Origin: CAIWHR01 sp963713275
GTDB lineage: Bacteria > Pseudomonadota > Gammaproteobacteria > Burkholderiales > Casimicrobiaceae
DNA length: 64,000 nucleotides
Assembly: GCA_963713275.1 (NCBI GenBank)
Contig: CAVQLG010000021.1
Coordinates: 1 to 64,000 of the forward strand
Reading direction: 5' to 3'
Shown piece after piece: positions 18,743 to 29,174 of this stretch. Each line of letters starts with the position of its first letter. Position 1 is the first letter of the stretch. Made by a program: the position numbers and the translations under genes. The notes under the pieces are model-generated. The model did not search any database, was not told where the DNA came from, and worked only from the letters and a program-made list of their open reading frames with translations.

Positions 18743-18961
18743 GTGCTGCCGTTGCCAAACCTCATTTGCCCGCTCTGCGGCGGACCCAACGAGTGCCGCG
18801 CCGCGCAGACGGGATCGTTCGACGAACCTTGCTGGTGCGCGAACGCCGTCGTCGATCCGGACGCGCTCGCCCGGGTACCGCCCGAGGCACGCAACCGCGC
18901 CTGCCTGTGCCGCCGCTGCGCGACCGGCACGGAGCCGGAAACGCGGCACTCCGACGCTTGA
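18743..18961 (+). CDS. Cysteine-rich CWC-family small protein
   Basis: 72 residues from a GTG with a GGAG upstream. Cysteine spacing CPLCGGPNEC ... CWC ... CLCRRC matches the cysteine-rich CWC family (PF14375), probably a metal-binding fold. Function is unknown. The frame is open further upstream but without coding character. Confidence 0.8.
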   Translation: MLPLPNLICPLCGGPNECRAAQTGSFDEPCWCANAVVDPDALARVPPEARNRACLCRRCATGTEPETRHSDA

Positions 18962-19000
18962 GACTGGGCGGTCGCCGCGCGCGGTTCGGCTCGCCGACTG

Positions 19001-19891
19001 CTACCGCCCGGATGCGCCCGGCCCGTGCTCGGGCGCCTGGCTCGGTTCGCCGATCCCCAGGCGCTTCCAGATCGTCCTGGTCAGCAGCGCCTGGTTCATC
19101 GAGTAGAAGTGCAGCCCCGGCGCACCCCGCGCCAGGAGCCCGGCGCACAGCTCGGTGACCACGTCGAGGCCAAACGCGCGGATCGATGCGCGGTCGTCGC
19201 CGAAGCCCTTGAGGCGCTCCTCGATCCAGCGCGGCATGTCGATGCGCGATTTTTCGCAGAACCCGCGCAACTGCGAGTAGTTCGAGATCGGCATGATGCC
19301 GGGAACGATGGGCACTGCGCAGCCCAGCGCCGCGACGTCCGCGACGAAGCGGTGGTACGCGTCGGCGTTGTAGAAGAACTGCGTGATCGCCGAATTCGCG
19401 CCGGCGTTCACTTTGCGCACGAACGCCGCGAGGTCGTCCTTCGCCGAGCGGGCCTGCGGATGGAACTCCGGATAGGCCGCGACCTCGATGTGGAACCAGT
19501 CTCCGGTCTCGCGGCGGATGAACGCAACGAGCTCGTTGGCATAGCGGAACTCGCCCGAACTGCCGCCGGCGCCGGAGGGCAGGTCCCCGCGGAGCGCGAC
19601 GACGCGGCGGATCCCGGCGTCGCGATACGCGCCCAGCAGCGCGCGCAGCCCCGCCGTCGACTGCCCCATGCAGGAGATGTGCGGGGCGACGACCCGGCCC
19701 TCGGCGCGGATCTCCATCACGGTCGCGAGTGTGCCCTCGCGTGTCGATCCGCCGGCGCCGAAGGTCACCGAGAAGAACGCGGGGTTGAGCTCGGCCAGCT
19801 CGGCGCGGACCGCGCGCAGTTTGGCGGCCCCCTCGTCGGTCTTGGGCGGAAAGAACTCGACGCTGAAGGTGCGGCGCGGGGCGGTAGGCAT
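19001..19891 (-). CDS. metF: 5,10-Methylenetetrahydrofolate reductase
   Basis: 296 residues from the ATG at MPTAPRRTFSVEFFPPK; the frame upstream overlaps ahcY and is non-coding. The N-terminal FSVEFFPPKT carries the catalytic Glu. Also seen are FGAGGSTREGTL, the FAD-contacting HISCMGQS and LRGDLP, and PGIMPI. It makes methyl-tetrahydrofolate for methionine synthesis. It is 35 bases downstream of ahcY and so is also under the SAH riboswitch. Confidence 0.96.
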   Translation of the reverse strand: MPTAPRRTFSVEFFPPKTDEGAAKLRAVRAELAELNPAFFSVTFGAGGSTREGTLATVMEIRAEGRVVAPHISCMGQSTAGLRALLGAYRDAGIRRVVALRGDLPSGAGGSSGEFRYANELVAFIRRETGDWFHIEVAAYPEFHPQARSAKDDLAAFVRKVNAGANSAITQFFYNADAYHRFVADVAALGCAVPIVPGIMPISNYSQLRGFCEKSRIDMPRWIEERLKGFGDDRASIRAFGLDVVTELCAGLLARGAPGLHFYSMNQALLTRTIWKRLGIGEPSQAPEHGPGASGR

Positions 19892-19926
19892 CGGAGTCGG
19901 CTCTCGGGACGCTTCGCTGCCCGCGC

Positions 19927-21369
<1,443 letters not shown>

Positions 21370-21454
21370 CGGTCACTCCATTGTCGGTGTGACCGCGCTC
21401 GGACGACGAGACTGGCGAACACGCTCTCGTCACCCCGTGCGCGGAACACGGTTC

Positions 21455-21531
21455 AACGAGCGCAGTTGCGATAAGGACGGCTCCGAGCCTGGCAGCCGGC
21501 GGATGGCCGGGCTGTTGCAACGCTCCTCGGA
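21455..21531 (-). promoter_or_regulatory. SAH riboswitch controlling ahcY-metF
   Basis: Read on the minus strand, CCGAGGAGCGTTGCAAC (5' end at 21530) is followed by CCAGGCTCGGAG and then CAACTGCGCTCG. These are the three conserved blocks of the S-adenosylhomocysteine aptamer: the first pairs with the second (CCGAG/CTCGG) and its GAGCG pairs with the distal CGCTC as the pseudoknot. The position ahead of ahcY is the known one. SAH binding is known to raise expression of this operon. Confidence 0.9.
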
Positions 21532-21541
21532 AGGGCCGCAG

Positions 21542-21569
21542 ATTGTACCGCAATCCGGTCGGCGCGCAA
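21542..21569 (-). promoter_or_regulatory. Probable sigma-70 promoter of ahcY-metF
   Basis: Minus-strand TTGCGC (21564-21569), 16 bases, then TACAAT (21542-21547). The predicted start near 21535 lies only a few bases before the riboswitch, which supports the assignment. Confidence 0.6.
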
Positions 21570-21928
21570 TGGTCACTGCAACCAAGACATGGCAACCGAC
21601 ATCGCTCCCGACGGTCGCACACCCCCCGTCGCATACCGCCGACGCCGGCGCATCCGGGCGCCCCCCCCGCCAGCGCGTGGGCGCGCATCGCCGAGCGAGG
21701 CCGGACCACCGAGCGCGGGCGCGGCGAGCAGATTCGGGGCGTCGATGTCGCGGTGGGCACGATTGCGGAGGAAACCCCTCCGAGCCGCGGCCGCCGCGCA
21801 CCGGCGGGCGTGCGCACGCGGCACCTTGCCGGGGTATATTGAGGCCGGGCAGGACCGTCTCGCCGCGATCAACACCCTCGTTGGTCGTGCGCTGGTCGCG
21901 ATCTCCTGCGCTCGCCACCGACCACGCC
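21570..21928. other. Intergenic stretch between ahcY promoter and glk
   Basis: About 360 bases of GC-rich sequence with a short C9 tract near 21660-21668 and no convincing gene. The glk promoter should be here; none is clear to me. Confidence 0.5.
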
Positions 21929-22942
21929 ATGAGTTCGAATTCATCTTCCGCACCGAGGTTCCTGATCGCGGATATCGGCGGCACCAACGCCCGCTTCGCG
22001 CTGACCGCCCCCGATTCGCGCCGCGGATTCGATCGCGATACGATCCGCGTGCTGCGGGTGGCGGACTTCCCGACGCCCGTCGCCGCGGCGCTGCACTACC
22101 TCGCGGGCCAGGCGGTCCGGCCGGGCGGCGCCGTGCTCGCCGTGGCCGGCCCGACCGACGGCGAGACCGCGCAGCTCACCAACCATCCGTGGTCGTTCTC
22201 TGCCGATGCGCTGCGCGCTGCGATCGGCTCTCCGGCCGTCCAGCTTGTGAACGATTTCGCTGCGGTCGCCCGCGCGCTGCCGGAACTCGGCCCGATGGAC
22301 TGGCGCCCGCTGGGACCCGCTCACACGTCGGCAACGGGCACCGACCACCGGACGTACGCGGTGCTCGGACCGGGGACCGGGCTTGGCGTCGCGGCCGTCA
22401 CGATGCGCGAGGGTCGCGCGTTCGTCTTGCAAACCGAAGGCGGGCACGCGAGCTTCGCCCCCGGCAACCCCGAAGAGATCGCGATCCTCGAATGCCTGGG
22501 CCGCCGCTACGGACGCGTTTCGTGGGAACGTCTGTTGAGCGGGGCGGGTCTGGTCAACATCCACGCTGCGGTGTGCGAGATCGCCGGCGAGCCGGTGGCG
22601 GCGCTGACGCCCGAAGACGTCACCGCCCGCGCCGCCGGCGGCGAAGAACGGGCCAGCGTGCGCAGCGTCGAGATCTTTTGTGCCGTGCTGGGCGCGTTCG
22701 CCGGCGACGCGGCGCTCCTCTACGGAGCGTGGGACGGCGTGTTCATCGCGGGGGGCATCGCTCCCGCGCTCGCGCCGTGGCTCGCCGCGGGTGGTTTCCG
22801 GGCGCGTTTCGAAGCCAAGGGACGCTTTGCCGGCCGGCTCGCACGCGTAGGCGCCGCGCTCGTCGTCCACCCGTTTCCGGGGCTGCTCGGCGCCGCCGGC
22901 TACGCGACGACGATGGCCAATCCGGGTGGCGCGTGGTCGTGA
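21929..22942 (+). CDS. glk: Glucokinase
   Basis: 337 residues from the ATG at MSSNSSSAPRFL. The proteobacterial Glk ATP motif DIGGTNARFAL is near the N-terminus, and VNDFAAVARALP carries the catalytic Asp. GPGTGLGVAAV, TEGGHASFAP and the C-terminal FIAGGIAP ... FEAKGRF are typical. It phosphorylates glucose in the cytoplasm. The frame is open upstream but overlaps intergenic DNA. Confidence 0.95.
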   Translation: MSSNSSSAPRFLIADIGGTNARFALTAPDSRRGFDRDTIRVLRVADFPTPVAAALHYLAGQAVRPGGAVLAVAGPTDGETAQLTNHPWSFSADALRAAIGSPAVQLVNDFAAVARALPELGPMDWRPLGPAHTSATGTDHRTYAVLGPGTGLGVAAVTMREGRAFVLQTEGGHASFAPGNPEEIAILECLGRRYGRVSWERLLSGAGLVNIHAAVCEIAGEPVAALTPEDVTARAAGGEERASVRSVEIFCAVLGAFAGDAALLYGAWDGVFIAGGIAPALAPWLAAGGFRARFEAKGRFAGRLARVGAALVVHPFPGLLGAAGYATTMANPGGAWS

Positions 22943-23215
22943 CCTGTCCGGGTTTGCAGCACGTGATCTGCCCGGTTGTCATCGGCCCGTCTCACGGCGG
23001 CCTGGGCACGCGAGCACCGACGCGTCGCGCCGCGAACTCATCCAATCAAGACCCCAAGCGGCCGAATGCAGCAGAGCGCGCCTCGACTTGCCCGGTCGGA
23101 CGGAAGGGCGGGCATGCTTTCGCCGCCGCAAATCACGACGTGGCCCGCGGCTTTCATCTCGGCGAGGATTTCGCGCTTGCGTTGCCAGGATAAGGTTGAC
23201 GTCGGCAGGATACGG
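22943..23215. other. Intergenic stretch with an unrecognised remnant
   Basis: 273 bases between glk and the glycosyltransferase island. The minus strand holds a short open stretch (about 23090-23190) reading REILAEMKAAGHVVICGGES, with no plausible start of its own. It may be the tail of a decayed gene; I do not recognise it. Confidence 0.4.
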
Positions 23216-24829
23216 TTACAGGAGACGAGAAAGCACGTTGTTCACCATGCTTACAGCATGCTGCCCGTCCTGCCCGATGCGGTAGCTGCCCGTCATCCGG
23301 GTAACCAACTCCGCCTGAACCGGTGCCGGTTGTACTGGCGTCTGCCTGAGCGACTCTGCCAGGCCGCCGGCGCCCAGAGTGCGGCAGGTTTCGAACATCG
23401 CCTGCAGCACCTGGGGCGGCGGGGCATCGGTTCTCTTCGTGTAGCGGTATTCCCCACTCAAATGCATATCCACCTCGTTGGCCACCGCGATGGCGAGGAT
23501 CTCCGCGTCAAGCATGGAAATGTCTGCAATTGGGATGGCATTGGCTTGCAGCTTCGCCCAAAGCGAGCTATGCCGCGCATAGGCTCGAACTCGCTTCTCC
23601 AATGCGCTGCCTTCTCCGCCGAGCCAGGCACAGACAGTCTCCGCTGCGGCCTTGGGATCTCCATGGTGGGGGGGGCAGTGCGTATAGGCCGAATGCAGCA
23701 AGCCGGCTGCCACTGTTTCGACACGGAAACCATATCGGACCAGCGCACTCGCGGTTCCGACAAGATGATTGATGAACGGGCGGCCGCAGGGGCGGTAGCC
23801 GCCAGCCATCAGGACATGGGCCAAGTGGTAGGCGTTGGCCAACAGGACGAGCTCTTGCGGTCCGTAACCGCGCTCCATGGCGTAGTCCATCAAATCGGAG
23901 CGTGTCTGCCGTAATTCCTCTCGCCGCATCGGCGCATCCCGATCTGGGCTATTGCGAGAGGGAAGTCGGATCGGATCGACCTGAGCGATGTGTGTGCGCA
24001 GGAATTGCCTGACCTTGCCGAATGACCGGTTGTCGTTGATGACGCCCCACTTCCTGCAAAAGGCTTCAATGCTCGCCTTAGCGTCGGCTTCGGACCAGCG
24101 ATCGCGGAATATCGCCAGGTCCCCGAGCATGTACTCGCTGAACGCGAGGTAGGTCACCCGGGCGGACGGCTCCAGGAATACGTCGTAGCCGAGCTTTCTT
24201 GCGGCCAGCGCCGTGTCGATATGCTCGTGGACGCAATAGACGTCGGGGTCGAGAAGCCTTCCGTTCCGCAGCAGCGCCGATCGAACCAGCATGCAGTGAT
24301 ACTCGACGAAATCGCATGGCCGGCGGTATAGCTCGTTGGCCACCGCTTCCGGAAACTCGTTGATGAGCTGATGGAACTCGTCCAGAACCCTTCCCCCGTC
24401 CTCATGCGACTCGCTGAGCTTCCCGCCGGCCATGTGTATCTTTTCGGGCGTCGTCCCGTCACCCCAGAGATACAGGGGGCCCACAATCCCGGCACCCGTC
24501 TCGTCCGCACAGGCAAGCAAGGCATCGAGCCAGGCTGGCTCGACTCGCACGTCGTTGTCGATGAAGACCACGTAGTCGGTCTCGATCGAATCCGCGATGC
24601 ATGCCCGCGCCTGCTGGGGCCAAAGGGGTCTCTCGAATCGAATGACATCCAGTTGGGGGCGGTTTCGGAGTTCCCTCCGTAACCCGTCAGGCGTCCCGCA
24701 GTCGAGGTAGATGAGCCGATAAGGCGCAGCAGTGTTGGCTGCAATGCTGTCTATCGCGCCAAGGGTGAGCGCATGCCGCTCCCGCGCAGTCATGACGATG
24801 GTCACGCGTGGAGCATCGGAGTGCATCAT
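23216..24829 (-). CDS. Family 2 glycosyltransferase with C-terminal degenerate HD-like domain
   Basis: 537 residues. Residues 1-280 form a GT-A glycosyltransferase: VTIVMTARERH at the start, the metal-binding DND at 91-93 in VVFIDNDVRVEPAWL, and HEHIDTALAARKLGYDV in the acceptor half. Residues about 325-480 look like a helical HD-type domain (His355 in INHLVGTASAL and AAGLLHSAYTH at 375-383), but the Asp of the HD pair is Ser380, as in DUF6817-like domains, so hydrolase activity is doubtful. Sugar and acceptor are unknown. It overlaps the upstream glycosyltransferase gene by 4 bases. The region is less GC-rich than its surroundings, suggesting transfer. Confidence 0.8.
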   Translation of the reverse strand: MMHSDAPRVTIVMTARERHALTLGAIDSIAANTAAPYRLIYLDCGTPDGLRRELRNRPQLDVIRFERPLWPQQARACIADSIETDYVVFIDNDVRVEPAWLDALLACADETGAGIVGPLYLWGDGTTPEKIHMAGGKLSESHEDGGRVLDEFHQLINEFPEAVANELYRRPCDFVEYHCMLVRSALLRNGRLLDPDVYCVHEHIDTALAARKLGYDVFLEPSARVTYLAFSEYMLGDLAIFRDRWSEADAKASIEAFCRKWGVINDNRSFGKVRQFLRTHIAQVDPIRLPSRNSPDRDAPMRREELRQTRSDLMDYAMERGYGPQELVLLANAYHLAHVLMAGGYRPCGRPFINHLVGTASALVRYGFRVETVAAGLLHSAYTHCPPHHGDPKAAAETVCAWLGGEGSALEKRVRAYARHSSLWAKLQANAIPIADISMLDAEILAIAVANEVDMHLSGEYRYTKRTDAPPPQVLQAMFETCRTLGAGGLAESLRQTPVQPAPVQAELVTRMTGSYRIGQDGQHAVSMVNNVLSRLL

Positions 24830-25995
24830 CGATGAACCCCTTCAGTGATGGGCTGCGGGAGGGGGCGATCGCGAAGCTCCCCATCTGCAGGTGAATCATT
24901 GCCAGGCGCAGCAGGGCGGGCATCCGGATTCGCCGGCGCGTTCGCCTCCAGGTAGAAATCCAGCATGCGCACCCGTTGTCTGTCGAGGGTTGCAACGACT
25001 TTGCGGCGGGCCGCCTGGCCGATCGATTTCCGAAGCTCTGGCGAAGCGGCCAACCTGTCCAGGCAGTCCAGCGCCTCCTCTTCGGTCTCCACCAGGAAGC
25101 CATCCTTGCCGTGTTCTATCAATTCCGCAACCCCCAGATCCTGGGCGAACAGGATGACAGGCAATTCCATGGCCATGGCTTCGAGGACCGTGTCGCATCC
25201 GGACTCGATCCGCAAGGGATGCTTCCAATACAGAAAACAGTCCAGTTCCTCGAGGAAATCGCGCTCATCCATGGCATTCAGGGGCAGCAATTCAACCTGG
25301 CCGGATTGCGTTTCGTCCTGGAAAGCATCCGTCAGGGGGGTGCCCTCCATGATCCGGCAAACGTGCCCCCTGCCGATGATGCGCCGGATCAGGCTTGGAT
25401 CGTCCGGATGAAAACTCATCCTGCCCCCCCGCGCGACCCGGCCGACGACCAGGCGGCCTGTCTGCGGTCGATGAGGCCGTCGCCTGGTCGATCGTTGCGC
25501 ATCCACGGGTGAGTATTCCGTGACCCCTCCCAGCCCAATGCGAGTTCGCCACGTCTCGGCGGGATAGGTGAAATCCACCGCAAAGCCGCCCTGCAACTCG
25601 TCGATCAGCGTCAGCGTGGTCAGGATGTGCTTGATGTGGACCAAGTCCGGAACGTTCACGCTGAGAACGAGGCGACGACACGTGGCCATGACATCCATCC
25701 ACGGCGTCATGTCCAGATGGCCGCCAATAAAGACCATCGTCCCTCCTTTGGGCACGATCCCCTTGGACGGATCGAGCACGCGCACATCAGGACCGATTCT
25801 TCGCCAGTGAGCATTCGGTTCGCTCTGAGACCACAAGACCACCTCCGCGAAGGGAGAAAGGATCTGGTAAAGACGGAATGCACGACGTCCGCTACCCCCT
25901 GCGGCCTGGAAATCGTTGACCAGATGGATTCTGGGCTTTCCGCTCTCGCCGGTTCTGGCCGCCTGACTGTCTGTGCGTGCGTTGATTCTCGCCAT
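24826..25995 (-). CDS. Family 1-like glycosyltransferase
   Basis: 389 residues from the ATG at 25993-25995 (MARINARTD). GT-B features: HLVNDFQAAGGSGRRAFRLY near the start, and the C-terminal nucleotide-sugar region ESGCDTVLEAMAMELPVILFAQDLGVAELIEHGKDGFLV. The tail is charged. Coding-like sequence with helical TPR character continues upstream in the same frame to about 26205, beyond this ATG and without another start codon. It may originally have been fused to the preceding gene (see findings). It overlaps the next gene by the usual ATGA. Confidence 0.75.
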   Translation of the reverse strand: MARINARTDSQAARTGESGKPRIHLVNDFQAAGGSGRRAFRLYQILSPFAEVVLWSQSEPNAHWRRIGPDVRVLDPSKGIVPKGGTMVFIGGHLDMTPWMDVMATCRRLVLSVNVPDLVHIKHILTTLTLIDELQGGFAVDFTYPAETWRTRIGLGGVTEYSPVDAQRSTRRRPHRPQTGRLVVGRVARGGRMSFHPDDPSLIRRIIGRGHVCRIMEGTPLTDAFQDETQSGQVELLPLNAMDERDFLEELDCFLYWKHPLRIESGCDTVLEAMAMELPVILFAQDLGVAELIEHGKDGFLVETEEEALDCLDRLAASPELRKSIGQAARRKVVATLDRQRVRMLDFYLEANAPANPDARPAAPGNDSPADGELRDRPLPQPITEGVHR

Positions 25996-26185
25996 CAGGA
26001 TGAGTGCCTGACGACGAAGTGAGTCCCAGGATTGATCCGCAAACAGCTGATCGGTGCAATCGTCCAGCCTGCGCTTGACCTGCGTTCCATCACCCAGGCG
26101 CGAGGCGCGGGCCAGGAAGTGGAATTCGCGTTGCAGATCACCGAGTTCCCGATGGATGTCGGCCGCCTCAAGCGCCGCTTGCGGG

Positions 26186-27508
26186 CTAGAGAGACGATCC
26201 GGGTCGACTGGCGTCCAATAGCGCCTTGCTTGCGAATGCCTCGCCCTGACGCAACCGCCGGGTCGCCTCAGCCACGGCCTGATCGTCAGCCGTCGCGTGG
26301 AACGGGCTGGTGATGCCGGCAGGTCCAGGGATCTTCGCCCCGCAGCAATGCTTGTAGCGTTTGCCGCTGCCGCAGGGGCAAGGCTGGTTTCGCGACGCGA
26401 ACGATGCGGGGGGCGAGGGCGATGCATGCGTCCCGGATGCGGGCAAGCGGCTCAGCAACTGGTCGGCCAGTTGCCGGAAGGCGGGGGCCGTGCGAGCGAG
26501 CTGCGCGGCCCGGAAGGCCTGCTGGACATCGCCGAGGGCTTCTAGAATCAGCGCGTGCGTGTAGCGGAATTCGGCGGCAGCCGGGATGAACTCGAGGGCA
26601 CGCCTCACCTGGACTTCTGCCTCGGAAAGCCGGCTTGCCTCCAGATTCAAACGTGCCAGGGCGTGCAGGGCATTGGGATCATCCGGGTATTCGTCGAGGA
26701 CGCGATCGAGATGCCTGCGGCTTCCTGCAACATCCCCGCGGCCATAGGCGGCGATTGCCTGCCGCACCCAGTTGCCCACCCGCGTGGTGTGGTACTCGAG
26801 CGGGCCCGCCCACTTGGCCCTGAGCATGCCGTCGAAATACTTGATACGGGCTTCATCCCGGTTGGGTCCGCGACCCGTTCCCGAAGTCCCGAGATCGGGC
26901 CGGTAATTGAAGGTCACGACGGGCACGAAGACGAAATCCCCGGACTCCGCGATCTGATGGAGGAAATCCCGATCCTCGCAGATATCGAAGGCGTCATCGA
27001 ATCGGCAGCCCAGGTCCCGCACCCTTCGCGCAATCAAAGATGCCTGCCAATAGAAGAGCGGGCCGTAGTACAACATCGCCCGATTGAAAGGCGTCCCGAA
27101 TGTCTTTTCGACCCGCCCATCCGGCCCAATCATGTTGGACATTCCGTAGACCACCAGCGCATCCGGGATCTCGCGGGCAGCGTCGATCAGGGTGGAGACA
27201 TGGTGTGGCTCGTAGGTATCGTCATCATCCAGAAAGCTGAACCAGTCTCCAGCAACCGCGTCCAGCCCGACATTGCAGGCCACGGGCCGAGGCAACCGCC
27301 GATCGCCGCCCACCTTGCGCAGCACATGGCCTGGCGGCCAGTCGATGTCAGGCAGCGGAGGATGCGAGCCGCCGGAAGCATCGACGAGGACGGTCTCGAT
27401 CCGGGGATAATCCTGTGCCGCGATGGACTCCAGGGCCAGACGCAGTTCGGGGCGGCCCATGCTGCGCACGATGATCGAGACCAGCGGTGTGCGGCTGTCG
27501 TTAAGCAT
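26186..27508 (-). CDS. Family 2 glycosyltransferase with TPR and SEC-C motif
   Basis: 440 residues. The GT-A domain spans 1-235 (VSIIVRSMGRPELRLALESI, metal site DDDD at 94-97, CEDRDFLHQIAESG). TPR-like repeats lie at about 245-345. A SEC-C zinc motif (PCPCGSGKRYKHCCG, about 376-390) is followed by a short tail. SEC-C is best known from SecA, but it also occurs attached to unrelated enzymes. The product of the three-gene set is unknown; protein or surface-polysaccharide glycosylation is possible. Its start is only a few bases from the broken edge of an insertion-sequence remnant, so its native promoter may be lost. Confidence 0.8.
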   Translation of the reverse strand: MLNDSRTPLVSIIVRSMGRPELRLALESIAAQDYPRIETVLVDASGGSHPPLPDIDWPPGHVLRKVGGDRRLPRPVACNVGLDAVAGDWFSFLDDDDTYEPHHVSTLIDAAREIPDALVVYGMSNMIGPDGRVEKTFGTPFNRAMLYYGPLFYWQASLIARRVRDLGCRFDDAFDICEDRDFLHQIAESGDFVFVPVVTFNYRPDLGTSGTGRGPNRDEARIKYFDGMLRAKWAGPLEYHTTRVGNWVRQAIAAYGRGDVAGSRRHLDRVLDEYPDDPNALHALARLNLEASRLSEAEVQVRRALEFIPAAAEFRYTHALILEALGDVQQAFRAAQLARTAPAFRQLADQLLSRLPASGTHASPSPPASFASRNQPCPCGSGKRYKHCCGAKIPGPAGITSPFHATADDQAVAEATRRLRQGEAFASKALLDASRPGSSL

Positions 27509-27511
27509 TCC

Positions 27512-28510
27512 TTGGCTATCCGTTGTTGCTGCTGGAGACGTTCGTCGATCCGCAGCGGTTCCATGGCGGCGTGTATCGTGCCGCCAACTGGTTGGAACTG
27601 GGGCTGACTCAAGGCTATCGCCGCACCCGGACCGGCTACCGCGTGGCCGCCGAGGGCCCCAAACGGCTGTTTGTCCGCCCGTTGTGCCGCGATGCGCGCG
27701 CGCGCCTGACCGGCACGGCCGGCACCGATCTATCCCTCACTGGAGACGCCAAGCTCATGCTCAATGCCGCACAGATGCGCTCGCTGCCGTCCTGTTTCGC
27801 CGCGATCCCCGACCCCCGCCGCGCGCAGGGCCGCCGCCATCGGCTGCCCGTCGTGCTGGGGATCGCCGCCGCCGCCATTCTGTGCGGCATGCGCGGCTAC
27901 AAGGCCATCGCCGACTGGGCCGCCGGCCTGGGCCAGCAAGCCCGGCAACGCTTCGGCTGCCGGCGGGAAAACGGCTACTATCTGGTCCCCAGCGAGTTCG
28001 TCATTCGCGACTGCCTGATTCGCATCGAGCCCGGTGCGCTGGACGAAGCGCTGCACACCTGGGCCCAGGCCTGGGGCCTTGCCGACACCGCCTTGGCCAT
28101 CGACGGCAAGACGATGAAGGGCGCGCGGGATGAAGCTGGCCAGCAGACGCATATCCTGAGCGCCGTCGGCCATGACAGCAAGGACTGTTACGCCCAAAAA
28201 AAGTCGGTACCTTGCCCGTAGCGGACAGCGAGGAGCAAAAACGCACCAACGAAATCGGGATGGTGATCCCGTTACTCGAAACCTGTGACCTTGCCGGGAA
28301 GGACATCACCACCGACGCCCTGCTGACCCAGCGCGCGCTCGCCAGCTACCTGGTGGCACGGCAGGCGCACTACTACTTCACGGTCAAGGGCAACCAACCG
28401 ACGCTGCAAGCCGATATCGCGTTGCTGTTCGCGCACCGCGGCGCCCCCGACTTCGTCGACGTTGGCCAAGGGGAGCACGGGCGCATCGAGACCCGGCGCA
28501 TCTGGTGCAG
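27512..28510 (+). pseudogene. Truncated DUF4338-ISAs1 family transposase
   Basis: The remnant begins inside a DUF4338 (DruA-like) domain, LLLETFVDPQRFHGGVYRAANWLELG, and continues into an ISAs1-type DDE transposase: IPDPRRAQGRRHRLPVVLGI, ALAIDGKTMKGA. The frame changes at an A7 tract (28196-28202), after which LPVADSEEQKRTNEI and KDITTDALLTQRALASYLV follow. Homology stops at ETRRIWCST near 28510, so both ends are missing. It abuts the glycosyltransferase start at 27508. Confidence 0.8.
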
Positions 28511-28829
28511 TACCCCTGAGGTGCCGAGTTGTCGGCATCGCTATTGTTCTATGTGTCAATGGTAACTGCTCGCCCCCCGGCCGCCCCTGCCGGTGCCTGG
28601 TCAAGCAATTCGCAGCAATTCGAGCTCGACAGCATAGCGCGTCGGGCCTAGCGCATCTTCGACACCACTGCGGAAGAAGTTCTGCGCCATCCGAAGCGCT
28701 TCCGCCGCCCGGGGACCTTGAGCCGCTGAACCCCGTGGAATCAGAGCGTTGGCGATCGCTTCGGGCGGGAAAAGGTAGCCATGCGGTTGACTTGCTCGGT
28801 GCTGCTATGTGGCGCATGGCCGCAGGCAT
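28511..28829. other. Junk between two transposase remnants
   Basis: About 320 bases between the ISAs1-type and IS1634-type fragments. Only short open stretches are visible (for example RIFDTTAEEVLRHPKRF near 28650-28720); no gene is supported. Confidence 0.4.
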
Positions 28830-29040
28830 GCACATCCATGTCATCCCCAACCGCGGCTCACCCCCCCCGTCCTGCTGCGCGCGCACAAGCCCGAGGCGCT
28901 GCTCGCGGCCACCGAGCGCCACCCGGTCAAGACCAAGACCCGGGTCGAGGCCGGCACGTTGCCGGTCAGGACGCAATCGGCGGGTGCGTGGACAAGGTCA
29001 TCAACCCATCCAAGGTAGCCAAGCACTTTCGCAGTTTGGT
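28830..29040 (+). pseudogene. Decayed IS1634-family transposase fragment
   Basis: MHIHVIPNRGSPP resembles the start of IS1634-family transposases. After a C8 tract (about 28860) the next frame reads VLLRAHKPEALLAATERHPVK, and a third frame reads CVDKVINPSKVAKHFR, corresponding to central family motifs. Frame changes and missing intervening sequence show a dead fragment. Confidence 0.55.
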
Positions 29041-29174
29041 TCTCGCGCCGTCGCAGGCGAGCAGGAGCATGCAGGGATGGTATCCCGCGGCGCTGACCGA
29101 ACGGTGGGTCGCTGATCGGGGCGCGTTTCGCGACGCCGCCCCGCTCACGCGCCCGCCGCTGTGGTGGCGCGCGC

